A stretch of 64,000 bases of DNA from Gammaproteobacteria bacterium (GTDB taxonomy: Bacteria > Pseudomonadota > Gammaproteobacteria > Pseudomonadales > Pseudomonadaceae): the NCBI GenBank assembly GCA_012728415.1, contig JAAYFD010000039.1, positions 1-64,000 of the forward strand, written 5' to 3'. The notes beneath the pieces were generated by a model, which saw only the letters and a list, made by a program, of their open reading frames with translations, was not told the DNA's origin and searched no databases. The position numbers and the translations under genes are program-made. Shown here in pieces: positions 30,246-38,920 of this stretch. Each line of letters begins with the position of its first letter. The stretch's first letter is position 1.

Positions 30246-32465
30246 TCAGTACAGGTCTACCGGGTCTACGTCCAGCGCCCAGCGCACCTGACGGGCGCTG
30301 GGCAGTTGTTCCAGGTTGAAACACAGCCCATGTAGCAACCGGTGTAAAGGGCCACGCTGCCGGGCAATGAACAGCAGCTGTGCACGATAACGGCCACCGC
30401 GTCGCTCCATGGGGGCAGCTGCTGGGCCCAGGCATTCGACATCCTCTGCTTTTAACGGCGTGGCCAGCTGTTCCAGCAGGCTGGCGGCATCACGCAGAAA
30501 GTCATCCGCATGTTGTGGGTTCAGGGCTTCGGCACGCAGAAGAGCCATATGCGTGTAGGGCGGCAGCTGCACAGCACGGCGTTCGCGCAGGGCTTGTTCG
30601 GCAAAAGCAAAGTAGCCCTCTTCGGTCAGCTGGACCAGCAGCGGGTGATCTGCCACATGGCTCTGGATAATTACTTTGCCTGGCTGCTCGGCGCGTCCGG
30701 CACGTCCGGCCACCTGGATGATCAGCTGGGCCATGCGCTCGCTGGCACGAAAGTCGGCCGAGAACAGGCCGCCATCGGCATTCAGGATCGCAACCAGCGT
30801 TACTTGCGGAAAGTGGTGCCCCTTGGCCAGCATCTGGGTGCCGAGCAGGATGCATGGTTCACCACGCTGGATGATTTTCAGCATGGCATCCAGCGAACCC
30901 TTGCGTGCGGTGCTGTCCCGGTCGATGCGTACTACCGGTACTTTTGGAAACAGCAGTTGCAAGCGGTCTTCGGCCCGTTCAGTCCCTGCGCCCACAGGGT
31001 GCAACTGCAGGCTCTGGCACTTGGGACAGGCATGTGGCCGTTGCTCGATATGCCCGCAATGATGGCAACGCAACTCGTTGTAGCGCTGATGCAGTGTCAG
31101 GCGGGCGTCGCAAGCATGGCAGTCGCCCAGCCAGCCGCAATCCTTGCACATCAGTACCGGGGCGTAGCCACGGCGGTTGAGGAATACCAGCACTTGCTGG
31201 CCGGCGGCCAGCGTACGTTCGATTTCTTTTTGCAGCGGCAGGCTGATGCCGGAATCCAGGGGCAGGCTGCGCACATCCAGCCGCTGGAAGGTTGGCACCT
31301 GTGCGCTGCCGGCGCGACGGTTGAGGCGTAGCAGGCCATAGCGGCCGTTTTTCGCGTTGTACAGGCTCTCCAGTGAGGGCGTGGCTGACCCCATGACCAC
31401 AGAAACTCCCAGGCGGCGGGCTCGAACCAATGCCAGATCGCGGGCGTGGTAGCGCAGGCCATCCTGCTGCTTGTAAGAACCATCGTGTTCTTCGTCGATC
31501 ACGATCAGGCCCAGCTCCTTGAAGGGCGTAAACAGTGCCGAGCGGGTACCGATAACGATTTCGGCGGCACCGTCACGCGAAGCAAGCCAGGCATTCAGGC
31601 GTTCGCGGTCATTCACTTCCGAGTGCAGCAGGGCTACCCGCACATTGAAACGCTGGCGGAAGCGGTTGATGGTTTGCGGTCCCAGGTTGATTTCCGGTAT
31701 CAGCACCAGCACCTGACGGCCCTGTTTGAGTACCTGTTCGATCAGATGCAGATAAACTTCCGTCTTGCCGCTTCCGGTAACGCCAGCGAGCAGGAATACC
31801 TGATGGTGATGCAGTGCACTGCCAATTGTGTCGACCGCCAGCTTTTGTTCGGCATTCAGGCTCAGTGCTGGCTGTGCCAGCAGGGGGCCGCCCGGGCGGG
31901 CGCTTTTCAGACTGCGTTGTTCCGTGAACAGCAGGCCCTTGTCCACCAAGGCGTCAATGCTGGTTTTTTGGATACCAAGATTGTGCAGCTGTTCGTGAGC
32001 CAGCCCTTGACGGTGTTGCAGTACCGCTTCCAGTGCCTGACGTTGGCGCGGAGCATTCTTGATACGCGGATCTTCAATCGTTGCACCGGCAGCAGCCTGA
32101 TAGAAGCGCTTTTTTTGTGTCGTGGCCGGCTCGCCCTGGCGTAGCAGGGCCGGCATAGCCCAGCTGAAGGTGTCGCCCAGACTGTGCTGGTAATAGCTGG
32201 CCGTCCAGTGGATCAACTCCAGAAGTGGCGGTTCGAACAATGGGCGCTCATCCAGCAACTCAAGGGCTTCACGTACTTTGTCGGCCGGAATGTCGGTGGT
32301 GGTTGTAGTCTCGATCAGGATACCGACCACCTTGCGGTTGCCAAAGGGCACCTGCACCCGCACGCCGGGCTGCCAGTGCTCGGCAGGAACCTGGGCGGGC
32401 GCGCGATAGTCGAACAGGCGACGCAGCGGGGTGGGCAGGGCAAGACGTAAGTAGAGATCAGGCAC
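30246..32465 (-). CDS. priA: Primosomal protein N' (replication restart helicase)
   Basis: This 739-residue superfamily 2 3'-to-5' helicase reloads the replisome at stalled forks. Walker A is GVTGSGKTEVYL (Lys234), Walker B DEEHDGSYKQ, and the zinc-binding domain has paired Cys motifs (CKDCGWLGDCHACD, CHHCG, CPKC). The QVAGRAGRAEQPG helicase motif VI follows. The N-terminal 3'-DNA-binding domain is intact. Length fits (E. coli 732). It is a single minus-strand gene. Confidence 0.97.
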   Translation of the reverse strand: MPDLYLRLALPTPLRRLFDYRAPAQVPAEHWQPGVRVQVPFGNRKVVGILIETTTTTDIPADKVREALELLDERPLFEPPLLELIHWTASYYQHSLGDTFSWAMPALLRQGEPATTQKKRFYQAAAGATIEDPRIKNAPRQRQALEAVLQHRQGLAHEQLHNLGIQKTSIDALVDKGLLFTEQRSLKSARPGGPLLAQPALSLNAEQKLAVDTIGSALHHHQVFLLAGVTGSGKTEVYLHLIEQVLKQGRQVLVLIPEINLGPQTINRFRQRFNVRVALLHSEVNDRERLNAWLASRDGAAEIVIGTRSALFTPFKELGLIVIDEEHDGSYKQQDGLRYHARDLALVRARRLGVSVVMGSATPSLESLYNAKNGRYGLLRLNRRAGSAQVPTFQRLDVRSLPLDSGISLPLQKEIERTLAAGQQVLVFLNRRGYAPVLMCKDCGWLGDCHACDARLTLHQRYNELRCHHCGHIEQRPHACPKCQSLQLHPVGAGTERAEDRLQLLFPKVPVVRIDRDSTARKGSLDAMLKIIQRGEPCILLGTQMLAKGHHFPQVTLVAILNADGGLFSADFRASERMAQLIIQVAGRAGRAEQPGKVIIQSHVADHPLLVQLTEEGYFAFAEQALRERRAVQLPPYTHMALLRAEALNPQHADDFLRDAASLLEQLATPLKAEDVECLGPAAAPMERRGGRYRAQLLFIARQRGPLHRLLHGLCFNLEQLPSARQVRWALDVDPVDLY

Positions 32466-32814
32466 AGGGCATTCCTTGGGCTAATGGTGCTATCTTAGCT
32501 GGAACTGATTGTGAATGGGTGGTGTGATATCCAGGTGTCAAGCCCGGTGCAGCTTCGTGGGCCAGCTTGCTTCCTGTCAGAGCTGCTTGAATCGCACCCT
32601 GTACGGGCTACTTCAGTGGCGACCAGTCCCGGCAAGGAGTAGCCAATGATGCATAATCGAGGTTACAACCAAGGCGGGTACAAATCGCGGTTGAGTCCAC
32701 TGTACGAGCCGCTTCAGTGGCGATCAACCCCGGCCCAGGGCAGCCGCCGGTCGTGGCTGAAACCGCCCCTACAAAACAGAGCATCTGCAAGCATGAGTGA
32801 GTAAGGAGCAAAAA
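32466..32814. other. Intergenic region between priA and elbB
   Basis: Divergent promoters for priA and elbB should lie here. Most of the recognisable content is REP sequence (32598-32776). No gene is seen. Confidence 0.45.
32598..32776. repeat. REP-like palindromes upstream of elbB
   Basis: Reversed units tgtacgggctacttcagtgg (from 32600) and tgtacgagccgcttcagtgg (from 32701), and a forward unit ggtcgtggctgaaaccgccc (from 32749), match the family at 6.1 and 19.2 kb. The second and third form a facing pair. Confidence 0.7.
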
Positions 32815-33468
32815 ATGAGCAAGAAAATAGCAATGATTTTGTCCGGCTGTGGTGTATACGACGGTTCTGAAATTCATGAAACCGTCCTGACCCTGCTGCG
32901 CCTGAGCCAGCAGGGTGCACAGGTTCAGTGCTTTGCGCCAGACAAGCCACAAATGCATGTTCTAAACCACCTGAATGGCGAAGAAATGAACGAGCAGCGT
33001 AATGTGTTGGTCGAGTCGGCACGCATTACGCGCGGTGAAGTAAAGGATGTGCGCGAGCTCAAGGCGTCCGACTTTGACGCACTGATTCTGCCCGGCGGTT
33101 TTGGTGTGGCCAAGAACCTGTCTGACTTTGCCGTCAAAGGCAGCGATTGCACGGTGGATGCCGATGTGCTGGCCGCGATTGGCCAGTTCCGTGATGCAAA
33201 AAAACCGGTCGGCCTGATGTGTATTGCCCCGGCACTGTCGGCCCGAATTTTTGGCGAAGGCGTCACCTGCACCATCGGCAACGATGAAGGCACTGCGGGA
33301 GCACTGGAAGCCATGGGTGCCAAACACCAGGTTTGTACCGTGGACAACATAGTGTTCGACGCGGGCAACTGTCTGGTCACCACGCCGGCCTATATGCTGG
33401 CACAGTCCATTGCCGAGGCGGCTACCGGCATCAATGCGCTGGTGGACAAGGTGCTGGAGCTGGCCTGA
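32815..33468 (+). CDS. elbB: ElbB-type glyoxalase (isoprenoid biosynthesis protein ElbB)
   Basis: This 217-residue protein of the DJ-1/PfpI superfamily has the start MSKKIAMILSGCGVYDGSEIHE and the nucleophile-elbow Cys136 in GLMCIAPAL. E. coli ElbB has weak glyoxalase activity and was linked to isoprenoid synthesis; its true role is unsettled. ATG 32815 has AAGGAG at the right distance, better than the ATG at 32797. A hairpin follows the stop. Confidence 0.94.
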   Translation: MSKKIAMILSGCGVYDGSEIHETVLTLLRLSQQGAQVQCFAPDKPQMHVLNHLNGEEMNEQRNVLVESARITRGEVKDVRELKASDFDALILPGGFGVAKNLSDFAVKGSDCTVDADVLAAIGQFRDAKKPVGLMCIAPALSARIFGEGVTCTIGNDEGTAGALEAMGAKHQVCTVDNIVFDAGNCLVTTPAYMLAQSIAEAATGINALVDKVLELA

Positions 33469-33481
33469 TTCTTGTTCCCGA

Positions 33482-33518
33482 ACAAGCTTGCGCCTGGCTA
33501 CACAGGCTGCAAGCTTGT
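33482..33518 (+). terminator. Stem-loop after elbB, likely transcript end
   Basis: ACAAGCTTGC (33482-33491) pairs perfectly with GCAAGCTTGT (33509-33518), extended inward by GCCTG/CAGGC. Only scattered T residues follow, so termination may be partial. Confidence 0.5.
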
Positions 33519-33543
33519 ATTCAGCTTTTATGCCGCATAGAAT
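33515..33543 (+). promoter_or_regulatory. Promoter of the B12 operon
   Basis: TTGTAT (33515-33520) and TAGAAT (33538-33543) are spaced by 17 bases, a good sigma-70 promoter placing transcription start near 33550, directly at the beginning of the riboswitch. Confidence 0.65.
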
Positions 33544-33549
33544 TCCCAG

Positions 33550-33760
33550 CCTAGTTCATGCTGGTGCGCCTGACTGTCAGGCGTGAAACGGAAAGCCGGT
33601 GCGTTCTCTGTGTTTTCAGAGCAACAATCCCGGCACTGCCCCCGCAACGGTAATTGGCCCCGACCCAGAATCGGCGTTCACCCAACAGCCACTGTGCAAT
33701 CTGTGCACGGGAAGGCGGGTGAATGGGTGCCAAGAGTCCGGAGGCCGGCCGCATGCAATG
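33550..33760 (+). promoter_or_regulatory. Cobalamin (B12) riboswitch
   Basis: Conserved parts of the adenosylcobalamin aptamer occur in order. GGTGCGCCTGACTGTCAGGCG forms the P1/P2 side, AAACGGAAAGCCGGTG follows (from 33586), then CACTGCCCCCGCAACGGTAA (33634-33653). GCCACTG and GGGAAGGCGGGTGAATG come next, and the B12-box region GCCAAGAGTCCGGAGGCCGG is at 33730-33749. It lies about 120 bases before btuB, so rising cobalamin should turn the uptake operon off, probably by masking the btuB ribosome site. Confidence 0.92.
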
Positions 33761-33880
33761 ATGACAGGTGTTGCGGAGGGCATCACCGTCAGGTGCATGG
33801 CCCGTCTTTTTGTACTCTCCTGTCCTGCACTTGCTTACCTGCCCTCCTCAGAAGTCGTTTACTTTTTGAGGACTCCCTTG

Positions 33881-35791
33881 ATGAAACTTTCCCGTATTGC
33901 GCTGGCCGTCGCCCTGACGCCGGCTTTTGTTCTGGCCGAGCAAGATGTATCTCGTGAAGATGCGCTGAAACTGTCCGATACCTTGATCACTGCCAGCCGT
34001 GTGGTGGAACAGCGCAATGAGAGCAGTGCAGCCAGCACTGTGTTTACCCGGGCGGATATTGAACGGCTGCGTCCAGCCAGCGTGCCCGCTCTGTTGACCC
34101 AGGTGCCTGGTGTACAGGTTTCCAACTACGGTGGGCGCGGTGCGGCCTTCAGTCTTAATGTGCGGGGTGCAAGTACTGCGCAAACGCTGGTGCTGATTGA
34201 CGGTGTGCGGGCCGGTTCAGCTACGGCTGGTGGTGCTGCACTGCAGTTTCTCAGTGTTGATCAAATCGAGCGTGTTGAAGTTTTGCGTGGTTCCCGTTCG
34301 GCCATTCATGGCGCTGATGCCATGGGTGGTGTTATCCAGATCTTTACCCGTCGTGGCGAGAGCGAAGGTTTGCGCCCCCATGTACGTCTGGCCGCTGGCA
34401 CTGACAGTACCTTTGAGCGCACCCTGGGCTTGTCCGGTGGCAACGAGCACACCCGCTTCAATTTGAGCGCAGGTCTGGAAGAAACAGCCGGGATTGACCG
34501 TACCCGCAAGTCCTTTCCGTCAGATGCGGATCACGACGCCTACCGCAACCGTTCCTTTGCCCTGAGCCTGAGCCACAGCTTCAATGAGCGTCTGGAAGCA
34601 GGTTTTACTGTGCTGGATCAGCGCGGCAAAACCGAGGTCGACAATCCTTTTGGTCGCTGGGATAACAATCTTTTTCAGTCCTTTCCTGCAGCGCCTTACG
34701 ATGAGTACAGCCTCAGCACTTCCAGTATCTGGCTGGATGGACGAATCAGCGACGTTTGGCAAAGCCGTGTCGAGCTGGGCCACAGCGAGGATAAACAGGA
34801 AAACTTCGATAAGCTTTTTCCTGGCAGTACAGTCAACAATAGCTACCGCGATTCTGTTAACTGGTTGAATACTTTGACACTGGGCAATGGTCACAGCGTA
34901 CTGGCAGGATTGGACTATCTGAATGACAAGGTGCGCAGCAGCAATGATTTTTCGGTTAGAAACCGTGATAACAAGGCGGCTTTTGTACAGCATAGCTTTA
35001 AGGGTGAGCGCTTTGGCACTGAGCTGGGCATGCGTCACGATGATAACCAGCAGTTTGGCAGTGAAAACACATTCAACGGTGCTTTGAGCTACCAGCTTAA
35101 TGCCGACAATCAACTGATCCTATCTTATGCAGAAGGCTTCCGTACGCCGACCTTTGCTGATCTCTATTGGCCTTGGGATCAAGGTTATCAGGGTAATCCA
35201 AACCTAAAGCCGGAAAAGTCCCGCAGCTATGAGTTGCAGTGGCGTAGTCAGCTAGGCCCGGCCACTCAACTGGAAGCTTCCCTGTACCGTACTGACTATC
35301 GCAGCCTGATAGTTTTTGTTAGCGATCCGGTAACTTGGGAAAGCACCATGGGCAACGTTGACCGAGCCCGTATCAACGGTTTGGAGGCCAGTCTTAAGCA
35401 CGAATTCTACGGCTGGCAGGGCGAGCTGGGCCTGAGCGTTATTGACCCGCGTAACCGTAAAAATGGCCACACCTTGCAAAACCGCGCCAAGCGCACGCTG
35501 AACCTGAACATGGATCGTGAGTTTGGTGACTTTGCCGTTGGTGCCAGCTGGCAAGCGGTCAGCAGTAGCTATGCCAATGCTGACAATACATCCAGACTGC
35601 CCGGCTACGGTGTGCTGGATCTGCGGGCCAGCTGGCAGGCCAGCAGCGAACTGGCGTTTGATATGAAGCTGGGCAACGTGCTGGATAAAAACTACAGTCG
35701 CCTGACCTATAGTTATGGCGGAGCAGAGTACGGCTACCGGGAAATGCCCTTTACCGCCATGCTTGGCGTAACCTGGACACCGCGCTTCTAA
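33881..35791 (+). CDS. btuB: TonB-dependent cobalamin receptor
   Basis: This 636-residue outer-membrane receptor has a signal peptide ending FVLA|EQ (cleavage after residue 19). A TonB-box-like DTLITAS segment comes next, then the plug domain (VPALLTQVPGVQVSNYGGRG, IEVLRGSRSAIHGADAMGGVIQI) and a 22-strand barrel ending with the aromatic C-terminus TPRF. Size and plug match BtuB (about 614). The frame is open to 33599, but ATG 33881 starts the signal peptide and has GAGG nine bases before it. Its location behind the cobalamin riboswitch fixes the substrate. Confidence 0.95.
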   Translation: MKLSRIALAVALTPAFVLAEQDVSREDALKLSDTLITASRVVEQRNESSAASTVFTRADIERLRPASVPALLTQVPGVQVSNYGGRGAAFSLNVRGASTAQTLVLIDGVRAGSATAGGAALQFLSVDQIERVEVLRGSRSAIHGADAMGGVIQIFTRRGESEGLRPHVRLAAGTDSTFERTLGLSGGNEHTRFNLSAGLEETAGIDRTRKSFPSDADHDAYRNRSFALSLSHSFNERLEAGFTVLDQRGKTEVDNPFGRWDNNLFQSFPAAPYDEYSLSTSSIWLDGRISDVWQSRVELGHSEDKQENFDKLFPGSTVNNSYRDSVNWLNTLTLGNGHSVLAGLDYLNDKVRSSNDFSVRNRDNKAAFVQHSFKGERFGTELGMRHDDNQQFGSENTFNGALSYQLNADNQLILSYAEGFRTPTFADLYWPWDQGYQGNPNLKPEKSRSYELQWRSQLGPATQLEASLYRTDYRSLIVFVSDPVTWESTMGNVDRARINGLEASLKHEFYGWQGELGLSVIDPRNRKNGHTLQNRAKRTLNLNMDREFGDFAVGASWQAVSSSYANADNTSRLPGYGVLDLRASWQASSELAFDMKLGNVLDKNYSRLTYSYGGAEYGYREMPFTAMLGVTWTPRF

Positions 35792-35796
35792 GTCCC

Positions 35797-36654
35797 ATGT
35801 CGGTACTCCCCCGTCAGCTGCAGGCTGAGCGCAAACCGCCCGTATCAAGGCAGTCCCGCCTGACTGGTGGTTTGCGCGGGGGATTGTTGTGCCTGGCAGC
35901 ATTGCTGTTGTCAGGTCCTCTTTTTATACTGCCAGCTGTCGCCGAAGTACCCCAGCGTATCGTCTCCCTTGACCTGTGCATGGACTGGGCGCTGGCCCAT
36001 CATGCCGAGCCGGCGCGGGTGGCGGCTTTGTCGCCGATGCTCAGACGTTATCCGGTGGACTGGATCGGCAATGACTGGCCGGATCATGATGGCAGTCTGG
36101 AGCAGGTTGTGCAGTTGCAGCCCGATCTGGTGCTGGCGGGCCAGTACAGTGCGCTGATGTTGCGCGAGCGTCTGCGCAGCCTGGGTTACCGGGTTGCGGT
36201 GTTGCCGTTGCCAGCCAGTCTGGAGCAGGTGGTGGATTATGAGCGTCGCTTGCTTGAGCTGATGGGTGAAGACCCGGCGCTGGCGCAACCGGTGCCGCCA
36301 CAGCGTTCGCCACAGGCGAAGGCCAAACGCTTGTTGTTGCTTGGTTCGAACGGCATCGGCACGGGCCGGGACACCTTTGAGCACCAGATTATCGAGCAGG
36401 CGGGTTGGCGCAACTATCTGCAAGTATCCGGTCATGTGGCGCTGGATCTGGAGCAGATTGCCGCTGATCCGCCCGATGCCATTCTGTTTGCCGCGGCTGA
36501 GCATCAGGCATTGGCCAACCGCTTTGCCGAACATCCGGTACTGCGCCGCAGCGTTGCGCCGGAAGGCTGGCTCACCACCGACTACTGGCGCTGGCAATGT
36601 CCCGGCCCCTGGACCTGGGATCTGATAAGGCAGCTTAATCAATGGCTCGACTGA
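35797..36654 (+). CDS. btuF: Periplasmic cobalamin-binding protein
   Basis: This 285-residue helical-backbone binding protein (TroA/BtuF fold) has a hydrophobic export segment (about 28-48) ending AVA|EVPQ, then RIVSLDLCMDWAL, VQLQPDLVLAGQYSAL and a long C-terminal lobe ending in the W-rich LTTDYWRWQCPGPWTW. The N-terminal 25 residues before the export helix are unusually long and Arg-rich, so a later start is possible. It follows btuB by five bases and overlaps btuC by 13. Confidence 0.88.
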   Translation: MSVLPRQLQAERKPPVSRQSRLTGGLRGGLLCLAALLLSGPLFILPAVAEVPQRIVSLDLCMDWALAHHAEPARVAALSPMLRRYPVDWIGNDWPDHDGSLEQVVQLQPDLVLAGQYSALMLRERLRSLGYRVAVLPLPASLEQVVDYERRLLELMGEDPALAQPVPPQRSPQAKAKRLLLLGSNGIGTGRDTFEHQIIEQAGWRNYLQVSGHVALDLEQIAADPPDAILFAAAEHQALANRFAEHPVLRRSVAPEGWLTTDYWRWQCPGPWTWDLIRQLNQWLD

Positions 36655-37628
36655 TAACCCCCGCTTTGCTGGCACTGTTGCTGCTGGTCACGTTGCTGTC
36701 CCTGTCGGTTGGCTCAACGGCAATCGAGGTGCTGCCCGGATTGCTGGATTTTTTCAGTGGACAGCAAAGCCTGAATGCGATTGTGGTCGGTGAAATCCGT
36801 CTGCCGCGTACCCTGATTGCACTGGCAGTCGGGGCTGCGCTGGGCCTGAGTGGTGCGGCGTTGCAGGGGCTGCTACGCAATCCGCTGGCCGAGCCGGGGT
36901 TGACCGGGGCCAGCCAGGGCGCAGCGCTGGGCGCAGCCAGCGTGTTTTATTTTGGCCTGTTTCCCTCGCTGGGTGCTGCGGCGCCCAGTGTGGCCGGACT
37001 GATTGGTGCGGGTGTGGCGCTGGTGCTGATGCTGGCGTTGGCCGGCTCGGCCCGCTCGCACATGGTCATCATGGCGGGTCTGGCGATTTCCACGTTGTGC
37101 GGCGCGGCGCTGGCTACCGTGCTGAATTTTGCACCCAACCCCTATGCCATGCAGGAACTGGTGTTCTGGCTGCTGGGCTCGGTGTCCGAGCGCGGGCTGG
37201 ATCATCTGTGGCTGCTGTTGCCGCCCCTGCTGGCGGGCAGTCTGTTGATCATCAGCCAGCGCCGGTTGCTGAGCGGTCTGAGCCTGGGGGATCAGGTGGC
37301 ACGCAGCATGGGGCTGAATTACCGCTACGGCAGCATCATGTTGGTGCTGGGTGCGGCCCTGCTGGTCGGCAGTTCGGTGGCGGTGGCTGGCAGCATCGGC
37401 TTTGTCGGTTTGCTGGTGCCGCACTTGCTGCGCCCGCTGGTGCAGCACCGCCCCGAACGGCTGCTGATTCCGGCAGCACTGGCCGGAGCCATTCTGGTCT
37501 GTGCGGCGGATATCTGTGTGCGGTTGTTGCCGCCGGGCCGGGAGTTGAAGCTGGGCGTGCTGACTTCGATTCTGGGTACGCCGCTGTTTATCTGGCTGGT
37601 CTGGAAGGAGCGCAAACGATGGAACTGA
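36642..37628 (+). CDS. btuC: Cobalamin ABC transporter permease
   Basis: This 328-residue FecCD/BtuC-family inner-membrane permease has about ten helices. Family marks are EIRLPRTLIALAVGAALGLSGAALQGLLRNPLAEPGLTGASQGA and GSIGFVGLLVPHLLRPLV. It pairs with BtuD. It overlaps btuF at the start and btuD at the end (10 bases). Iron-siderophore permeases are close relatives; the riboswitch and neighbours support B12. Confidence 0.93.
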   Translation: MARLITPALLALLLLVTLLSLSVGSTAIEVLPGLLDFFSGQQSLNAIVVGEIRLPRTLIALAVGAALGLSGAALQGLLRNPLAEPGLTGASQGAALGAASVFYFGLFPSLGAAAPSVAGLIGAGVALVLMLALAGSARSHMVIMAGLAISTLCGAALATVLNFAPNPYAMQELVFWLLGSVSERGLDHLWLLLPPLLAGSLLIISQRRLLSGLSLGDQVARSMGLNYRYGSIMLVLGAALLVGSSVAVAGSIGFVGLLVPHLLRPLVQHRPERLLIPAALAGAILVCAADICVRLLPPGRELKLGVLTSILGTPLFIWLVWKERKRWN

Positions 37629-38347
37629 TCAGCGCTCATGGTTTGACGGTTGAACAGCGCCTGCATGATGTCAGTCTGAGCCTGCATCAAGGCGAGGTGC
37701 TGGGCATTCTGGGTGCCAACGGGGCTGGCAAATCGACCCTGCTGCACTGTCTGGCCGGCATTCAGGAATATCGGGGCCAAATTTTGTTGCAGGAGCAGCT
37801 GCTGGACAAGATACCGGAACGGCAGCGGGCGCAACAGGTGGGTTTTTTGCCGCAAAGTAGCCAGAGTGCCTGGGCGTTGTCGGTGCATGATGTGATTAGC
37901 CTTGGACGCCTGCCCTGGGGCGATGACAACCCGGATGCCGTGCTGCAGGCGGCACGGGCAGCGGGTGTCAGCGACTGGCTGAAGCGCCCGGTCGATCGAC
38001 TGTCGGGCGGGCAACAGGCGCGGGTCTGGCTGGCACGGGTGCTGGCGGGGCAGCCGCGTGTACTGCTGGCGGACGAGCCGGTGGCCAGTCTGGACTTGCG
38101 CCAGCAACAGCATGTGCTGCGTTTGTTGCGCGACTATGCGGCCAGCGGCTGTGGCGTGATGCTGTCGATCCACGACCTGTCCCTTGCCGCCCGTTATTGC
38201 GACCGGCTGTGCCTGCTGCATGAGGGGCGTTTGCTTGCGCTCGGCCCGGTTGTCGAGGTTTTGACCACCGCCAACCTGCAGCAGGCGTTCGGGGTGGACG
38301 CCCATATTGATTTGCACAGCCAGCCACCGATTGTTATCCCGAGGTGA
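37619..38347 (+). CDS. btuD: Cobalamin ABC transporter ATPase
   Basis: This 242-residue nucleotide-binding subunit has Walker A GANGAGKST, Q-loop LPQSSQ, signature LSGGQQARVWLARVL, Walker B VLLADEP and the switch His in SIHD. The frame is open upstream to 37097, but ATG 37619 inside the end of btuC gives the right N-terminus (MELISAHGLTVEQRL). It is the third component of the BtuCDF importer. Confidence 0.95.
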   Translation: MELISAHGLTVEQRLHDVSLSLHQGEVLGILGANGAGKSTLLHCLAGIQEYRGQILLQEQLLDKIPERQRAQQVGFLPQSSQSAWALSVHDVISLGRLPWGDDNPDAVLQAARAAGVSDWLKRPVDRLSGGQQARVWLARVLAGQPRVLLADEPVASLDLRQQQHVLRLLRDYAASGCGVMLSIHDLSLAARYCDRLCLLHEGRLLALGPVVEVLTTANLQQAFGVDAHIDLHSQPPIVIPR

Positions 38348-38351
38348 ACCC

Positions 38352-38885
38352 ATGACGTTCAAGTTTGGCAAGAATTTTGATGAGATGTGCTACCCGTTCA
38401 TGTATGAGCAGTCCATGCTGTGTGATTTCGAAGTCATCACGGACGAACTGTGCGGTCACATAGGGGCGGTGATTTCCCATCTGCCGGAGGACATGCCGGA
38501 CATCGCCGCTGATCTGGAGCAAATCCAGCCGCTGGCGTTTCATGTCAATGGCTCCATTCGTGGGCGCTTGGCCATTGCGGAAACGGATATCCAGTGGTTG
38601 CAGGGCCGGCTCGATCATTATCGGGTTGAGGTGGCCGGGCGGCTGGAGCAGTTTGTTTTGCCGCGTGGCACGCCGCCGGTGCCCCAGCTGCATCTGGCCC
38701 GTTCTGCCTGCAAAAAGGCCATTCGCATCATGGTGCGGCTGGATCAGGAGGAGGGCAAAGAAATCGACATGGTGCTGCCGCGGATCTGCAACATGCTATG
38801 CAATTTCTTTTTTGTGCTGACGCTGGTGATCAACCAGCGGCGGGGGCTGGTTGAGCCGGAGTTTGTCAGCCGCAGCTATGGTTGA
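38352..38885 (+). CDS. Short PduO-like ATP:cob(I)alamin adenosyltransferase homologue
   Basis: This 177-residue protein begins five bases after btuD with GAGGTG upstream of ATG 38352. The C-terminal half resembles PduO-type adenosyltransferase helices (QLHLARSACKKAIRIMVRL, then LPRICNMLCNFFFVLTLVIN). The usual N-terminal ATP-binding glycine/threonine-rich segment (TGDGGxT type) is not visible; the N-terminus is instead MTFKFGKNFDEMCYPF with Cys. Such operon-linked homologues are seen behind btuFCD in pseudomonads. It may adenosylate incoming corrinoid or serve as a corrinoid-binding chaperone. Confidence 0.7.
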   Translation: MTFKFGKNFDEMCYPFMYEQSMLCDFEVITDELCGHIGAVISHLPEDMPDIAADLEQIQPLAFHVNGSIRGRLAIAETDIQWLQGRLDHYRVEVAGRLEQFVLPRGTPPVPQLHLARSACKKAIRIMVRLDQEEGKEIDMVLPRICNMLCNFFFVLTLVINQRRGLVEPEFVSRSYG

Positions 38886-38920
38886 CTCCGTATTCGGGCG
38901 GGTTGTGCGGGTCGCAGCAA

